Shown: piece by piece, positions 48,075 through 61,101 of the stretch
How the letters are laid out: each line of letters starts with the position of its first letter
Numbering within the stretch: position 1 is the first letter of the stretch
NCBI RefSeq assembly: GCF_004193775.1
Contig: NC_041004.1
Coordinates: 35,302,411 to 35,366,410 of the forward strand
Source of the DNA: Glycine soja
Lineage: Eukaryota > Streptophyta > Magnoliopsida > Fabales > Fabaceae
Direction of reading: 5' to 3'
Length of the DNA stretch: 64,000 nucleotides
Translations under genes and position numbers: made by a program
Notes under the pieces: generated by a model
Told to the model about the DNA's origin: nothing
Databases searched by the model: none
What the model saw: only the letters and a program-made list of their open reading frames with translations

Positions 48075-50775
48075 AAAGAACAATAATCACTACATAGCTG
48101 TTGCGCTAGGGTTTGTGTATAAGTGAATGACATAACTCACTTCAGAACTTTCTTTTCCTTTTATATGCAAGTCTCATGCGATTGGATTCGGGTAAGGATG
48201 GAGCAAAAAAAATCAAATATCCTAAGAGATTGACTTTTAAGTTCTGCATATGCCACATAAAGAGAGCACACTCTCAATTCGTGATTTTAATTTTTATTCA
48301 AGTGAGATGGGAGTGAATTGGATGGTCAAAGATGTAATCTTTAGTGTATCCATCTTGAGTGTTAATATAGATAGGAAGAGGAGAGAGTGACAATTAAAAT
48401 ATAACATGAGATGTGATAATAAAAGGAGAGAAATAAAAAGAAATAAATATGTACAAATTATTATAGATAAAAATGAGATAATATATTAAGTTTATAAATG
48501 TAAAAGTTGTGTAAATGCTTATTATTTATTATTTATCACTTATTTATTTTTTTAAAAAAATTCAATTTTGTTAAAAATAAGATATTTTCATAATTGAAAA
48601 TCGTGAGAGTAACTCTTGAAATATGTTAGATCTTGTTGGTAAAATAAAAAAAGAAAACTTCCAGTTTCAATCATCCTATTTTATGTTTAAATGTAAACAT
48701 AGATATTCCATAAATTTATTGTCTACTTAAGGATAGAGATTTAAAGAGAGTTAAAATTAGATATTTGGTTGTATATGTAATATAATTACAATACAAATTA
48801 ATTGTTGTAATATGTGGCACAGAAAAGTTATCTTTTTTTTTTTTTTTAGGATACAGAAATGAATTTTTTTTTAACAAATGAAATGAAGTTAAATCATGCA
48901 AAAATTTGTTCTACTTCATTTACATTTCACTTTAATAGGTCGGAACAATTTTTTTTTTCACTTTTTTTTTGCAGGGTGTGCTTGTCCCATGCTATGATGC
49001 AACGCATGGGCGATACTCATTAGCTTCATTAGTAAGCTATTGTATGGATCATTCCCTTCAAAACAGTAATTGAATGTCGTCGGGCCATTGCCTCCAAAAT
49101 AATGTTTTTATTTATTTGTTTATCTATAATAAAAAAAGTGCTCCATTAAAAAATTGGTATTGCCTCATCAGCTAATTTTTTAAAAATGAATGTAAAAAAG
49201 AAAAATAAATAAATTGATATTAAATCTATTATTTTATCCTTTTAATTTAGGTTTGATTACTAATTTATTTATCTAATTTAGTTTTTAGGTTCAATTTATT
49301 CTCTTAATTTATTTATTAGATTCAATTTGGTCCTTTTATTTTTTGAAATATTCAATTAAGTCATTTATTTTTTAAAATTGGTTCATTTTGGTCTTATTTT
49401 TCTTCCGTTATCTCTGAAAAAATGAGACCAATATTGATTTTAGATGACACCAAATTGAATCTATTGAAAAAAAATAATGGACCTAATTAGAATATTTAAA
49501 AATAAATTAACCAAATTAAACCTAATAAATAAATTAAGGAAAATTTATTAACCAAATTAGATTTGTTTTACTCAAATTTGTTTTAGTCCCTTATAAATTA
49601 GAAAATTTCATTTTAGATTCATACTAAAGTTGCTTTTTTATTGAGTTCCTAATAAAATATAATATTTTTTTGTCCTTATTATTTTATTTTAATCTTTTTG
49701 ATATATTTATTTTTTTTGTCTCTATAGCATGTAGATCATTTGCTACTAGTCTCTATCAATATTTTTTTAAAGAAAATGATACGAAATGAACAAAATTTTA
49801 TAAGAACTAAAACAAATTTTTGTTTTAATATGGACTTAATACAAAAAATTATCAAGGAATCGAAAATAAGATTTACTAATTTATCAAACACTAAAAATAT
49901 ATCTAAACTTTTTGTAACCAAATTAAAACTATTTTTTCAAAATGATAAAAATTCCAGCATCCGCTACTGTGCGTACCAATGATCCAATAATTATATTCTT
50001 TTCAATAACTTTTGTGAATAAAAGGGAAATATTAAATCAAATAATTTAATACAAATCTATATATTATTTAAACAATTTTTTATAAAAACTTTTAAGACAT
50101 AGACGTTAAAAACCTTAAAAAAATTTGTTATTATAAATTGTATTCATATACATTTAATTTTTTAATAAACAATTTAAATAATTCAAAAGTTATTCTTATA
50201 AAGAGAAAAATGTAAAAAGAAATAAATTTAGCTCAAATGATTCGGAGGAACCAAATTTGAATAACGGTCATATATTAAATAATATTCATAATCAAAATTC
50301 TATTTATATGGTTAAATATTTTATTATTCCACTAAGTCTTTATTTCTTTCCATCTTGATTTTTTTTTTTACCTTTTTTTGTTAACATTATTTGGTATATA
50401 GCTTGTCAGTTTCTTATAAAAAAAAGTTAAAGGAGTAAATAAAGAACTTGGTCCCTAAAATTTTCATTCACTGGAATATTGTTTGTAAATTTTTTGAGTT
50501 TGAATTAATTCTTAAAATTATGAAAGTTCGTTTCTATTTTATGTATTTTGTAAGAACTAAAGTGAGATCATACATAAATAAAAAATTTGATATTCGATTT
50601 AATTATAAATTATAAAAATTAACGTGTACTGGTAAATAGATTTATGGGCTGAGGAGTAGTAGCTATGATTTGATTCAAAAAGACTATGTGCAATGGGATA
50701 AAATATTTGACTTATTTGATATATTCATTCCTTCTTGCTATATATAAAAACGATAAAATGAACCTCCAAATCAGA

Positions 50776-50806
<31 letters not shown>

Positions 50807-51088
50807 CAAAATGTGTCAAATTTGCAAAACTTCAAAGTTTTGGTGACATATTCCAAACTTCTGACGTGACGCGAATCTTTGTTTGATTCACTTGGACTTT
50901 TCTGAAGTTGACCAAAACCAACACTGATTCTAGAAGAAGAACCAACAATGGATCTTGTAGTTCACTCTGAGTAATTAATGGAGATTTGAGAAGGAAAATC
51001 CTTGGTTAATACAATAGCCAAGTTCTGTCATGGGGTGCATGTATGCACCATTATAAGAGGATGTACATGTCCTTGCTTGGAAGGGAAT
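48075..51088. other. AT-rich intergenic sequence with possible MITE remnants
   Basis: 49240-49570 is loosely palindromic, with matching blocks such as TTTATTTATTAGATTCAATTT and their reverse complements around a centre near 49410, as in old MITEs. 50779-50804 is a short (TA)n run. No gene is supported. Confidence 0.45.
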
Positions 51089-51310
51089 TTATAAATGTGA
51101 TGAATACAGATAAAACGGTGTCCTAGCTTGCATGGGAACATTTGTAGGGCTAAATCCAAAAGCATTCATCTCTTTCTCTTTTTTCATACTGATCAGGAGG
51201 TTTCGCTCTTTTTTATGGGCATTTTGGTGTCCTCCTAGAGCTTGAGGACTCGAGGACTTTTTGCTGCAGAACACACATGAGAACTGATTCTCTTCTTCCA
51301 CTTGTTCCAT
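51089..51310 (-). CDS. Small C2H2 (Q-type) zinc-finger ORF, possibly truncated
   Basis: From the ATG at 51310 (MEQVEEENQF) this gives about 73 residues with one finger, CVFCSKKSSSPQALGGHQNAH, of the plant QALGGH class that acts in nuclear transcriptional regulation. The finger has the C-x2-C-x12-H-x3-H spacing, but the hydrophobic Phe normally preceding SSPQALGG is Ser. A GT-AG intron is not evident. The frame opens upstream to 51337, but MEQ is the better start. The Helitron is inserted 76 bp upstream of this ATG and may have separated it from its promoter. Sequence after the stop has a plausible continuation in another frame, so it may be a frameshifted pseudogene. Confidence 0.45.
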   Translation of the reverse strand: MEQVEEENQFSCVFCSKKSSSPQALGGHQNAHKKERNLLISMKKEKEMNAFGFSPTNVPMQARTPFYLYSSHL

Positions 51311-51385
51311 CTTGCGCTTCAAGGTCACTCTCAACAATATTTGTAAAAGTTATCCTGATTGAAGTCTTTTCCTTTATAAGAAAAA

Positions 51386-51415
51386 CTAGTCGGTAACTCG
51401 TGCGCATGCACGGGT
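51386..51415 (-). other. Helitron 3' terminus: hairpin and CTAG end
   Basis: The stem CGTGC / GCACG around ATGC lies about 10 bases before the CTAG end. This structure serves as the rolling-circle termination signal in Helitrons. The final base of the element is 51386 on the plus strand. Confidence 0.82.
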
Positions 51416-51589
51416 CTTTTGTCTAAATGATTTTCGATGGAAGAATAATAAAAAAGACATTATAAAAAGATAAAAGAAGCAACATTCATATTAAATTGTT
51501 GTAATCTCAAATTGTTTGAAGATAAATATAAAGATGTCTGAAATAAACATAAACAAACATTGTTTTGCAAAATGACACCATAGATTTTC

Positions 51590-53709
51590 CTAATCTATAT
51601 CACTATCATCCCAATCAATTGCACGCTTGATGACAACCTCCCAGATCTTCTCAGCACGCCTATAATAGAATGAGAGCTCGTCTCCATGGCTAAAATCACC
51701 TTCTTGAAGGAATTTGTACCAAGGGAGAGTGACATACTTGTCACCGATGCCTTTGTCGAGCACAACTACATTCCATTGCAGTGGAGGTCCGAATCTTCTG
51801 AGAATTGTCATATGATCACCACAGTGGATTAGGCATTGTGTGACAGAGGTTGGAAGTTGCTACAGGGGAAAAAAAGGAGTTAGGCATTGAAATTAATATT
51901 TGTATGGAAGATATATATGGATATGAATATTTTACCAGTGGATATGGTGCGCCTAGCATTGATTGGGTGATTTCATATGTCCAGATGTGTTTTCTTGTTG
52001 CACGGCGCCTTTTGCATTTCTGCTGGTCTAATGGTGGAGTGAAGTGGAGGTCAAATTTTGCAGGGTGGTCGCAGGCCAGGAAATTTATCGTGACAGATTC
52101 ATAAATCTGCAGTTCTGTCCTGAATCTTGTTAGGCCATCAGCAAAGTAAAGTTTGTCTTTCTGTTGTCTGACTTGAATTTCGTAGGTTTCCCCATCATAC
52201 TTAAATTCAACAATTTCAGGATAATTTGGTAACCATTGGCGCTGATAGAAGCCTGGTATTTCTATGGCGTCCTGCAATGGGGGAAAGTGTTTAAAAAAGG
52301 AAAACAATATCAGAAGCACAAAAGATAAAATATGGAAAGGAAGGCTTTGATTTAACCTTGTCACAATGGAAGGCAGCTTTAAACTGCAATATCAATGGTT
52401 GTCTGATAGCAGGCAATCTCAACTGCAGTACAATGAGGAAAAAAATGGGCTTAGCATTTAAAAAACATGTATATTGACTAATTCAATTGTCTGCAGGTCT
52501 AAATTGTTGTGTTGCTGCAATGTGGTAGTAATTGGATTTAACAATTCTAATTTAGGATAATTAAAATAAGATAAGAGAAGATGCATATAATATAAGACGC
52601 AGGAAATTAGAAGCAAAGCATGAAAATAAGGAATACAGAACATTGCAGAGATAAGAAAATGCAGCAAAAGCAAATACAAATATCATATGATCGAACAGAT
52701 AAGAAAATGCATTTCATGATTCGAATTAAAGGTCTAAAGCAAGAAACTTTGAAAGAGCAGAATCAGGATTATAAAGAGAATATAATAGATGATGTATATC
52801 AGAGATGATATGATAGAACAAATAAGAAGATACACTTCAAAATGGTAATGAAGGACCAAAAGCAAGAAAGTTTGAAAGGGCAGAGTCGGCATCATAAAAA
52901 CAATGTAATAGATTGTGCAGATAACTGAACTACTTAGAATCTTAATACAATAGTTCGAAATAATGGTAATAGAATGCTACAAAATTTAATAGACATTTAA
53001 AAAGATTTAACTTAATATTGTATCTGTTTTGTTTTGGATAGGGTATAATCACATAGGATATGCATAAGCTATTTTTTCCTACATGCATGAATTAAATGTT
53101 ATTCAAGATGACATGCTACCTAGGGTTCATTGACAGTGACAATATAGTAGCATCATTCAAAATTATTGAATAATTTTATGGATTCGTTACCAATGAACAA
53201 AAGTAAATTAATATATAAATTTCTGACTATGTATTTAATAATAGAACATCAGAATGAGTAGAATAGGTTTTTGAATTAGTATCAACAAAATGTCCAATTT
53301 CAACATGGATTGCGATAAAAGCACAACATGAATGCAAAAAGTGTGAGGGACAAAAATAACATTTAAAAGTTACTAATATCTAAAAGGTAAGATAGATGAT
53401 AACGTAGTATGCAAGAAACCTAACACAATGGGCACAAATAAATGAAGCAGAAGCAGGGAAAATTGAATTAGGGCTTTGCCACAGGAAAGAAAGTTGAGTG
53501 AGACAATGATGGATTCAAAAGCAGGATTGTTCAATATGTCTGTCCTAAATTGGAATTCGAAAACTCAAGAAAACATAGATGGCAGGATGTTGAATTTTGG
53601 TTCGGGATATGGATGAAAAATGTAACCAAATGCAAGAGAAAAATCAGGAAATAAATGAACATGCAGTCAGGTTTGGGTTTAGGCTTACCTTGCTTGAAGC
53701 GGTAGACAT
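51590..53709 (-). CDS. B3-like DNA-binding protein carried by the Helitron (4 exons, intact)
   Basis: Exons 53689-53709, 52357-52422, 51936-52271 and 51590-51859 join in phase 0 with GT-AG borders and encode 230 residues starting MSTASSK. Two B3-like modules are visible. Residues 8-120 include LILQFKAAFHCDK, IPGFYQRQWLP, VEFKYDGETYEIQVR and DGLTRFRTELQI. The C-terminal module (about 155-225) has WNVVVLDKGIGDKYVTLPWY, FLQEGDFSHGDELSFYYRR and WEVVIKRA. Between them lies a basic stretch, KCKRRRATRK, a possible nuclear signal. B3 proteins are plant nuclear DNA-binding factors. It lies 3' of the Rep/helicase gene in the same direction and has no stop or frameshift, unlike its neighbour. It may be a captured host REM-type gene or a Helitron accessory gene. 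Confidence 0.72.
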
Positions 53710-53823
53710 GGTGGTAGTCGCTTTGAGAGAAAAATTTCATTAGAGTTGAAATGAAGGTGGCAGAGAAATGAACCGTGGTCTGATAATGTAAAGTAGTGGG
53801 TGATGGAAGGGTCATTTCTTTTC

Positions 53824-53841
53824 GGGGGGGGGGGGGGGGGG
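53824..53841. repeat. 18-base G homopolymer
   Basis: A run of 18 G on the plus strand, 115 bp upstream of the B3 gene start. Length may be unstable or an assembly artefact. Confidence 0.9.
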
Positions 53842-54502
53842 TGTAAGTGACAGCAAGTTAAGTGGTTTGGGAACCGTGGAGCATTGAATGTTCGGTTGAA
53901 AGATTGGACGTGAATTGGCAGAATGATAAGTATGAAAGACTGTGGTGGTGGAGGCAGGTGAAGAGGTATTTTTATTGCTGAATATAACAAAGAGTAAGTT
54001 AATTTTTTGTATTGTTATAAATACAATTTGCATCATCAGATGAATGACCTGTCTAATGCTAAAGTCGATAATGATTTGGCATAGATAATATTTTGCAAGG
54101 CCAATTGATTATCTAAGAAAAGATAAATGGTTCTACTAAAAGAATAATAATAAGTGTATCAGGTTAGGAAAACAGGAAGAGTAACATATATAATTCATTT
54201 GCTGAATGGTAGCATTTAAATTGAGATAAGCATTTTATTTTCTTTCGTGCAATTCATGAAAGAAATGGTTAATTTGGAGTTCATGAAAAAGGATGAAAAT
54301 TTAAAATGCAGCAAATAAGAAAATGCACTCCACAAAGGAAGACTGGTTTGTTAAAATTAATGAATTATAGATTGGCTCATTTGATGATGTTTTAATTGTA
54401 TATCAGAGATCATATGAGTAAGAAGCAAATTCAGTTATGGTTAGAATTAAATTTGTAATCGGAAATAAATTGGATTTACCTTCTAATAAATTGGATCTAC
54501 AA
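53842..54502. other. Spacer between the B3 gene and the Rep/helicase pseudogene
   Basis: AT-rich sequence without a recognisable gene. It must contain the 3' end of the Rep/helicase transcript and the start of the B3 transcript if the latter has its own promoter. Confidence 0.5.
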
Positions 54503-57500
54503 TTAATAATTGAAGTCATTTTTTTTGTCCTGATCATGTATTAAAATTCGAAGTCCTTTCTTTGACTTGACTCTTGATAATGCAACATATAGTTGGCCAT
54601 GTGAAAAAACTGGTTTTGGCAAGTAAAGTCCAACTGAAGATAGTGATTGTCCTTAAGATTTATTAATTGTCATAGCATAAGAAAGCATTATCGGAAATTG
54701 TCTCCTCAATAGCTTAAAAGGCCATGGTGACTGTGAAGGCGACATAGACATTCGTGGGATATAAACATGATCTCCGATATTTGTCCCAGAAATTATGTCA
54801 GCTGCAATAACATGCTTTGCTAGTCTTGTGATAATTAACCTAGTACCGTTACACAACCCTTGAGTTTTGTCTAAGTTCCTTAATAGCATTATTGGTGTTC
54901 CAATCTTGAGTTTGAGACAGTGATTGGGTAACCAGATGTTGTCAATGAATTCAGAAATTCAGTTGTCAGTGAGCCGAAATGACAACTTTCAATGGTTTCG
55001 GATTTGTCAACTGAATCAGAGCTTAGATATTCCATTTGTTCACCTATCAATATTTTAGACATAAAACAACAACTTCATCAACCAAAAATGTTAAATCCAG
55101 GAAAGTTGATTAAAAGATGAAAAACAGAATAAGATAATTTACTATATGATTACCCGGTATCATTGTAAGCATATAATCATTAACTTGTTGCACTGTTTCA
55201 TTTGTGGAAGCTAATATTGCTCTGGTTTGGAAGTATTCAGGATCATTGTGATGATGAGATAGTGTTGGACCTTGTGGCCTCAATAATCTTAATTGGACCT
55301 TGTGGCCTCAATAATCTTAAGCGGGATAGGCTTAGAATGCAGAAGAAGCAACAACAATCAATTTAATAATGTTCTATAAACATGCAAGGCAAAATTGATT
55401 GCAATAACATAAATGAGATAAGGGAAGAGAGAATGCAAACACAGTTTTATACTGGTTCGGTCACAACCCGTGCCTACGTCCAGTACTCAAGCAACTCACT
55501 TGAGATTTCCACTATCTTTGTAAAATCCATTACAAAGTCTGAACCACACAGGGACAACCCATCCCTTGTGTTCAGGAATCCTTTACAACAAGAGACTCAC
55601 AGTCTCTTAACCAATCTCATTGAATAAGAAGAATGGAAGAAGAATTCTCTCTTCAAGAGAAGAATATTACAATGAAGATCATGTAAGAATCCTTATAGAT
55701 TTTGCAAGTGTTTGATCAAGGATTTCTTGAGAGAGCATTTGACAATGAAGTTCTTTTGGAATCTCTCTCATTGTCTTTTGAGAGGATAAGACATTTTTGC
55801 CAAGCAAAACTCTCTGCATAAAATTCGTGCCCAAGTCACCTATTTATAGGCCTTTGATGGTCATTCACAAATCTAATGAAAAGATGTGACTGTTGGCGAT
55901 ATTCCTTGAAAATCCTCTCTGGTAATCGATTACAGAATTAGTGTACTCGATTACACAGTTGTTTTTCTTGAACAGTTGTTACCCTTCATTTAAAAATTGA
56001 ATTCTCAATGTTCAGAGTCTCTGGTAACCGATTACATATGATGTGTAATCGATTACACACTTTCAAACCATTGGTAATCGATTACATGTGCCTTGAATGA
56101 CTTGAAACCTTTCATTGTGAGGCAAGGCTTGATCTTGAAGAAATCTTGAATCAAGGCTTTGTTTGTTGAAACAATCTTGTATTAATCTTGAAGCAAAATG
56201 AGCCTTGTTTAATTCTTCTTTTGACATCATCAAAATCATGTATACATACATTCACAGATAGATCTGGAAATGTAGAGCTAATTATACTATGAATAGGATC
56301 ATTATATTCTGTGATTAATAGTTCCTGTGGAATTTCAATAGTAGCATAGCCATCATTTTTATCTCCAATAATACCATCACCAATATCTATAATCCACTGT
56401 GCAAAAGCTACAGTTTCTTCTTGATTTGTTGCTTGCATGTTGTTTTGTAAACGCATGTTTTTTGTCAGTCTCAAGATCTGACAGTGATCCCATAGATAAG
56501 AGGAATTAATTGTTACGTTAACAATATCAGAGCGGGTGCCTCTTGGAATGACTGGTAGGATCTGCCGGAAATCTCCACCAAAGACCATGACTTTACCTCC
56601 AAAGATTGTATTGTCCTTTGAGTTGTGTTTGATGATATCTCTAAGACTGTGATCAAGTGCCTCAAAACAGAATTTGTGAGCCATGGGTGCTTCATCCCAA
56701 ATGATTAGACTTGTCTGATTTAATAGCTCAGCTAATTGAGTTCCTTGATGGATATTGCAAGTTGAGTCTTCAAAAACTGGAACTGGAATTTTAAATTTTG
56801 AATGTGCAGTTCTACCTCCAGGCAATAACAGAGAAGCTATGCCGCTAGAGGCCACCATTATTACAATTTTATTGTCAGCTCTCAGTGAACTTGCAAGTGT
56901 TTTCCAAATGTATGTTTTTCCTGTACCTCCATATCCATAGAGAAAAAAACATACCACATTTATCTTTATTAACAGCTTCAACAATCTGGTTGTAAATTGA
57001 AGCTTGTTCATCTGAAATCATCCATATGTGGTGTTAGATTTAAAGATAAATGAATGAAGTTAAAATACTAATTTATAGATGAGAAAAGCTAAGAAGGAAA
57101 TGCACATAATAATTTTCAGAGGGGTAAATTGCTCTGTACTTAATGTACCTGTCATCTGAGAAAATAGATGTTCAAACTCTGATCTAAGTTCTTCATTGTT
57201 GTAGTTCAGTTCAGCTAATATAAGGCTATTGTCTAGATAAGTTGGACAATTCGCATCCTCTGGATATGGCATTGAAGGATAGTCTCTTAGCGATCTTTGA
57301 TTTGCTTGCAGCAGTTGTTCAATTTCAAGCAAGACCAAATTTTGAAGAGTTCTATCATCAAGCTGCAATGCTAATACACAAAAGAGAAAAAAGTCAAATT
57401 ATGTGTCGTATCAATATTGATTTGTCTGATGGGAAATTAGCACAAACCTGGACTTGTTGATGATTTTTTATAATTATAGACAATGTCATCAGCCATCCAA

Positions 57501-60500
57501 TGCCAAGTTTGGTCCCAAACTTGTTCGGGTTTGCTCATTGTTGCAGTTAAAAGTAACAACACAAATAGCTTTCTTATATAATGTGTTGAACCCTAGTCTT
57601 TTGCTTCTTTGATTGCCTCAATAAATTCTTTATCATCTTGTAAAAATCTCATAGCAAAACATGCTTCTTTATATGTAGAATACTGAACATTATCAACTGT
57701 TCTTAAATCCTCAAATGAGGTAGGTCCTTTACAAACGGTAAGCATCATTCTCAAATAAAATAATTCCCCTGTAATTGGTGGAACCCATAGTAATCTGCCA
57801 ATGGTATAGCCTTTCTTCCTAAGGTGCCAACATCTTTTCTTCTGATTGTATACAAACTTAGAAACAAATCCTGCATAAGTAAGATTTCTCCCTTCAACAG
57901 AATTTTGGTTGGTGTTCATCCATGAAATAAACTTTGAATCAGAGATACTTAGCTTAGACAATACATCATCAATATCATCATGGTCTTCATAGAACACTAT
58001 GTTGGCTTGGAAGATGGAAGTGTAATCTTTCAACAGCAAGTTTTCTGCCATGTATTGGAAATCCAAAGATTCTCCAAGTAGATTCACAGGGACATATGTA
58101 TCTGTTAGGAAGATAGAATTAGTTGTTATAACAATGATGATCAGATAAATTAGAGATCAAGTTTTAACAATACCTGCAATCTAGATATTCTTTGATCTCA
58201 TCATTATGGGTGCCACCATTCTCAGTTTGATCGTTATCTTCATCAATCAAAACAGCAGTCACCCTATCATATCCCTTGTTGATGTACTTAAATAAATATT
58301 TGATAGAAGTGCTTTGGTTACACCATTCAATATTGATATGCGCTTGGTATTTTCTTAGCAATCTTGGATTGTAAGGTACAATATACCTGTTATCAACTAT
58401 AACACCATTTTTCTCAATTGCATTACCGTTGTTTCTTCTACGATAGACTGGAAAACCATCAGCATCTAAAACAGTATGCGGCTGGAACATTTTAGGATAG
58501 AAACGACTACACTTGCCTTTTTTCATGCATGGAGATCCAGGATTCAGACTTCCACATGGACCATGAACCATATGGTTTTTTACTAATGAATACAGTTCTG
58601 GATCATCTTGCTGTGAAGGTATCTCTACTGATATAATTTGATCAATTTCATCTGAGGATGGGTATTTGTTATCAGGATGTAAAAAAAGAAACAAATGGAC
58701 ATGAGGTAGGCCTCGTTTTTGAAATTCTATTGTATACATATATGCAATTTATTAGTAAGTCTGTTAATAGAAAACAATTAAAGTTATTAGATATGATTGT
58801 GTGATTAATATTGGCAGTGTAAAATAACAATGTCACACATAATATAAATTCAACAAACTTAGAATCAACTTACATGCAATAACTTTGCCTAGCATGTGAT
58901 TCTTTGTCAGGTCCATAAGCATTTGTTCATACTTTAGTTTGAAGACTGGAGATTATGTCTGGCCTATCTGCTGCTTTCAGATTCAACAAATTCAGCAATC
59001 TATGGATTTTAGGCCAGTTTGGATTGCAGGTTAAAGTAATAAACAGATTTGGGAAGCCCACATGGCTACATATGGCCATACCATCAAAATAAAGTTGATC
59101 CATATAGCGCGGACTGCCAACAAAAGTTGAAGGCAAAATGACTCTTTTACCTTTATTTAGGCCTCTCCTACTTCCATCATCCAATGACTGTTGTAAGCTA
59201 CAAAACTTGTCAACTCGAAGTTTTTTTTGGTTGTTTCTGATGTAAGAAAGCCTTTCTGACTCAACCATAGTATAGCCATCAACAACAAATTGTTGGAATA
59301 GTCTCCTAGAATTCAACAAAGTCATAGATTCATTTGATCTGCATTGTAGCCTATAAGAAAACCACTCTCTCATTGTAAGACGATTTCTTTTCCTTTTCTT
59401 ACCATCTGATCGACTGCTATGTAGAATATCAGGTCTATATTCATCTTCCCCGTAAGGAAATAAGAGGGGGTATTGTAGAGCTAGATAGCTAGAATGTAAT
59501 TCATGGATCCTTTGTAGTTGTCCATGCTGAGTTTCAATAATAATATCTCTTTTTGAATTTGCATCAAAATCGCCTACTATTAGTGCTGCAACTTCAGGAA
59601 CAGTAGGTACATTATATGTACGACCATCTTTCTCATGATTAGTAATCAATTTCAACTTGATATTATTCACTTGAACATCTTGTAATCTATCTCTGGCCAT
59701 CCTGAAAGTTTTTGCATGGACGTTGTATTCATCTAGCATCTCACTAAGTTGTGAAACAATGTGTTCTTGAATTTGATTATGTGGACTGTTGACCAAAATA
59801 AACAATTATATATACGATGATTGAAAGATTAGTAATGCAGAATAAACAATTGAATCCTGTTTAAATGTAAGATTGTTGATCAATGTTGTGCACTTATAAT
59901 AATAATAATGAAAGACTAACTACCTTATTGCATTAATCCTATTCTGCACTTCATTTTCTGTGTCAAAGATATACAATTGTGCAAATTTTGGTTCTTTCCT
60001 TGGCATCGGTAACATACTACTTATTCTATGACATGGTTGACCTTGAATTCTTATTGTAGGAGGTCCTCTTGAATGATTAATTGATTTGTCAAACTTAATA
60101 TCAGCAGAAGTAAAGGCAAACATCATGTTATATGTCCATATGTTCTGTTGGTAATTTTTACTATCAGATATACCAAGATCATACAAAAGTTGGTAGAGAT
60201 ATTTAGGTGGATTCTATAACAATGGAAGTTCAACCTTGCCATTTCCAAAACATAAACTGAATCTTGGATTTGTAGTTCTTTTATCTTTTGAGACTCTTTC
60301 ATCATACCACATATTTGCATTACAGTGACACTACACTGCATGAGTTGATCACCAAGATCAGAATATCCTGAAATAAATTAATGATATATGGCAAAGTGAA
60401 GTTGGTCATTGAAAATGTTTTAGGAAAACATGTAAATTGAAACACGATGAACAAAAGCAGTTTTGTAGACTGAAAGATATTCGATAGTGAGCTAATAACA

Positions 60501-61101
60501 TAGTGTTTATCAATATTAATTGTTACCTTTTCTATTAATTGCGGGCTCATTAGATGAGGACATATAATTTTGGTTCTCAGGTGAAGAAACTGAAACACAG
60601 TCCATGAAAATTGCATTTAGATTAGATTATAGCATTATAATGTTGAAAATTAATTTGATAAAGTCTATTTTAATTGGTACCTTGTGTTGATTCAGAACTC
60701 TCATCCTCTGATGAATCACGAATATTGACTAAAAAAGTGAATTGAATCTAAGTTTAATGGAATTTATTTAATGTGGAATGGATTCACATAATATTGAATG
60801 TACCTTACAGTTTGCTTGTCCTTGTGTGAAAAAAATTATGGATATTGTATTACTAAATCAACAAACTAATTAAAATTATTAACTGTAATTTGGAACACAA
60901 TATTTTGAATTGCTTACAATCAATATTCTGAGCCTGATCATTAACTTTGTGATGCCCGATACCTTTATTCTTTATCCTGGCTTGTGCCATATCACGATGA
61001 TTTGCATGCTCATGGTTATCCATGTTCTTGATGGTTGTTGTTAAACTTGACTGAGTTATAAAATTTTCACTGACTTCTTGTTTTAATATATTACAATACA
61101 T
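54503..61101 (-). pseudogene. Helitron Rep/helicase (RepHel), multiply disrupted
   Basis: Would nick, unwind and replicate the element. N-terminal exons lie near 60900-61101, 60670-60725, 60530-60600 and 59920-60340. The Helitron-like Rep domain follows at 58927-59805 and 58174-58739, with the HUH motif LPHVHLFLFL and tyrosine motif YLFKYINKGYD. An intron (58102-58173) joins DCRY to ICPCES in frame. The SF1 (PIF1-like) helicase has Walker A GYGGTGKT, Walker B IIWDEAP and a conserved VALSRV near the end. Breaks: TAG near 60213; frameshift near 57993; Trp-to-stop at 57593; an extra T in the run near 56945; a ~1-kb insertion at 55263-56229; TAA for a Gln codon near 54653. It is not functional. 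The N-terminal start is uncertain. Confidence 0.88.
55263..56229. mobile_element. ~0.97-kb LTR-like insertion inside the helicase
   Basis: The helicase reading breaks off after FPDLSVN (near 56245) and resumes with HNDPEYFQTRAILAST (near 55240). The sequence between has TG...CA ends (TGTTGGACC at 55263, GACATCA at 56229), a TATA-like CCTATAAATAGG near 55850, and no coding domain, as in a solo LTR. It contains two exact 28-bp tandem copies at 55265-55292 and 55293-55320 and several TAATCGATTA palindromes. No 5-bp target duplication is visible, so the precise ends are tentative. Confidence 0.6.

Noticed and set aside
53531..54036. Pro/His-rich frames around the G homopolymer
   Set aside because: They arise from the poly-G tract and intron sequence of the B3 gene; no family resemblance.
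55382..55627. 81-aa plus-strand frame in the helicase insertion
   Set aside because: It lies within an LTR-like non-coding block and has no recognised domain.
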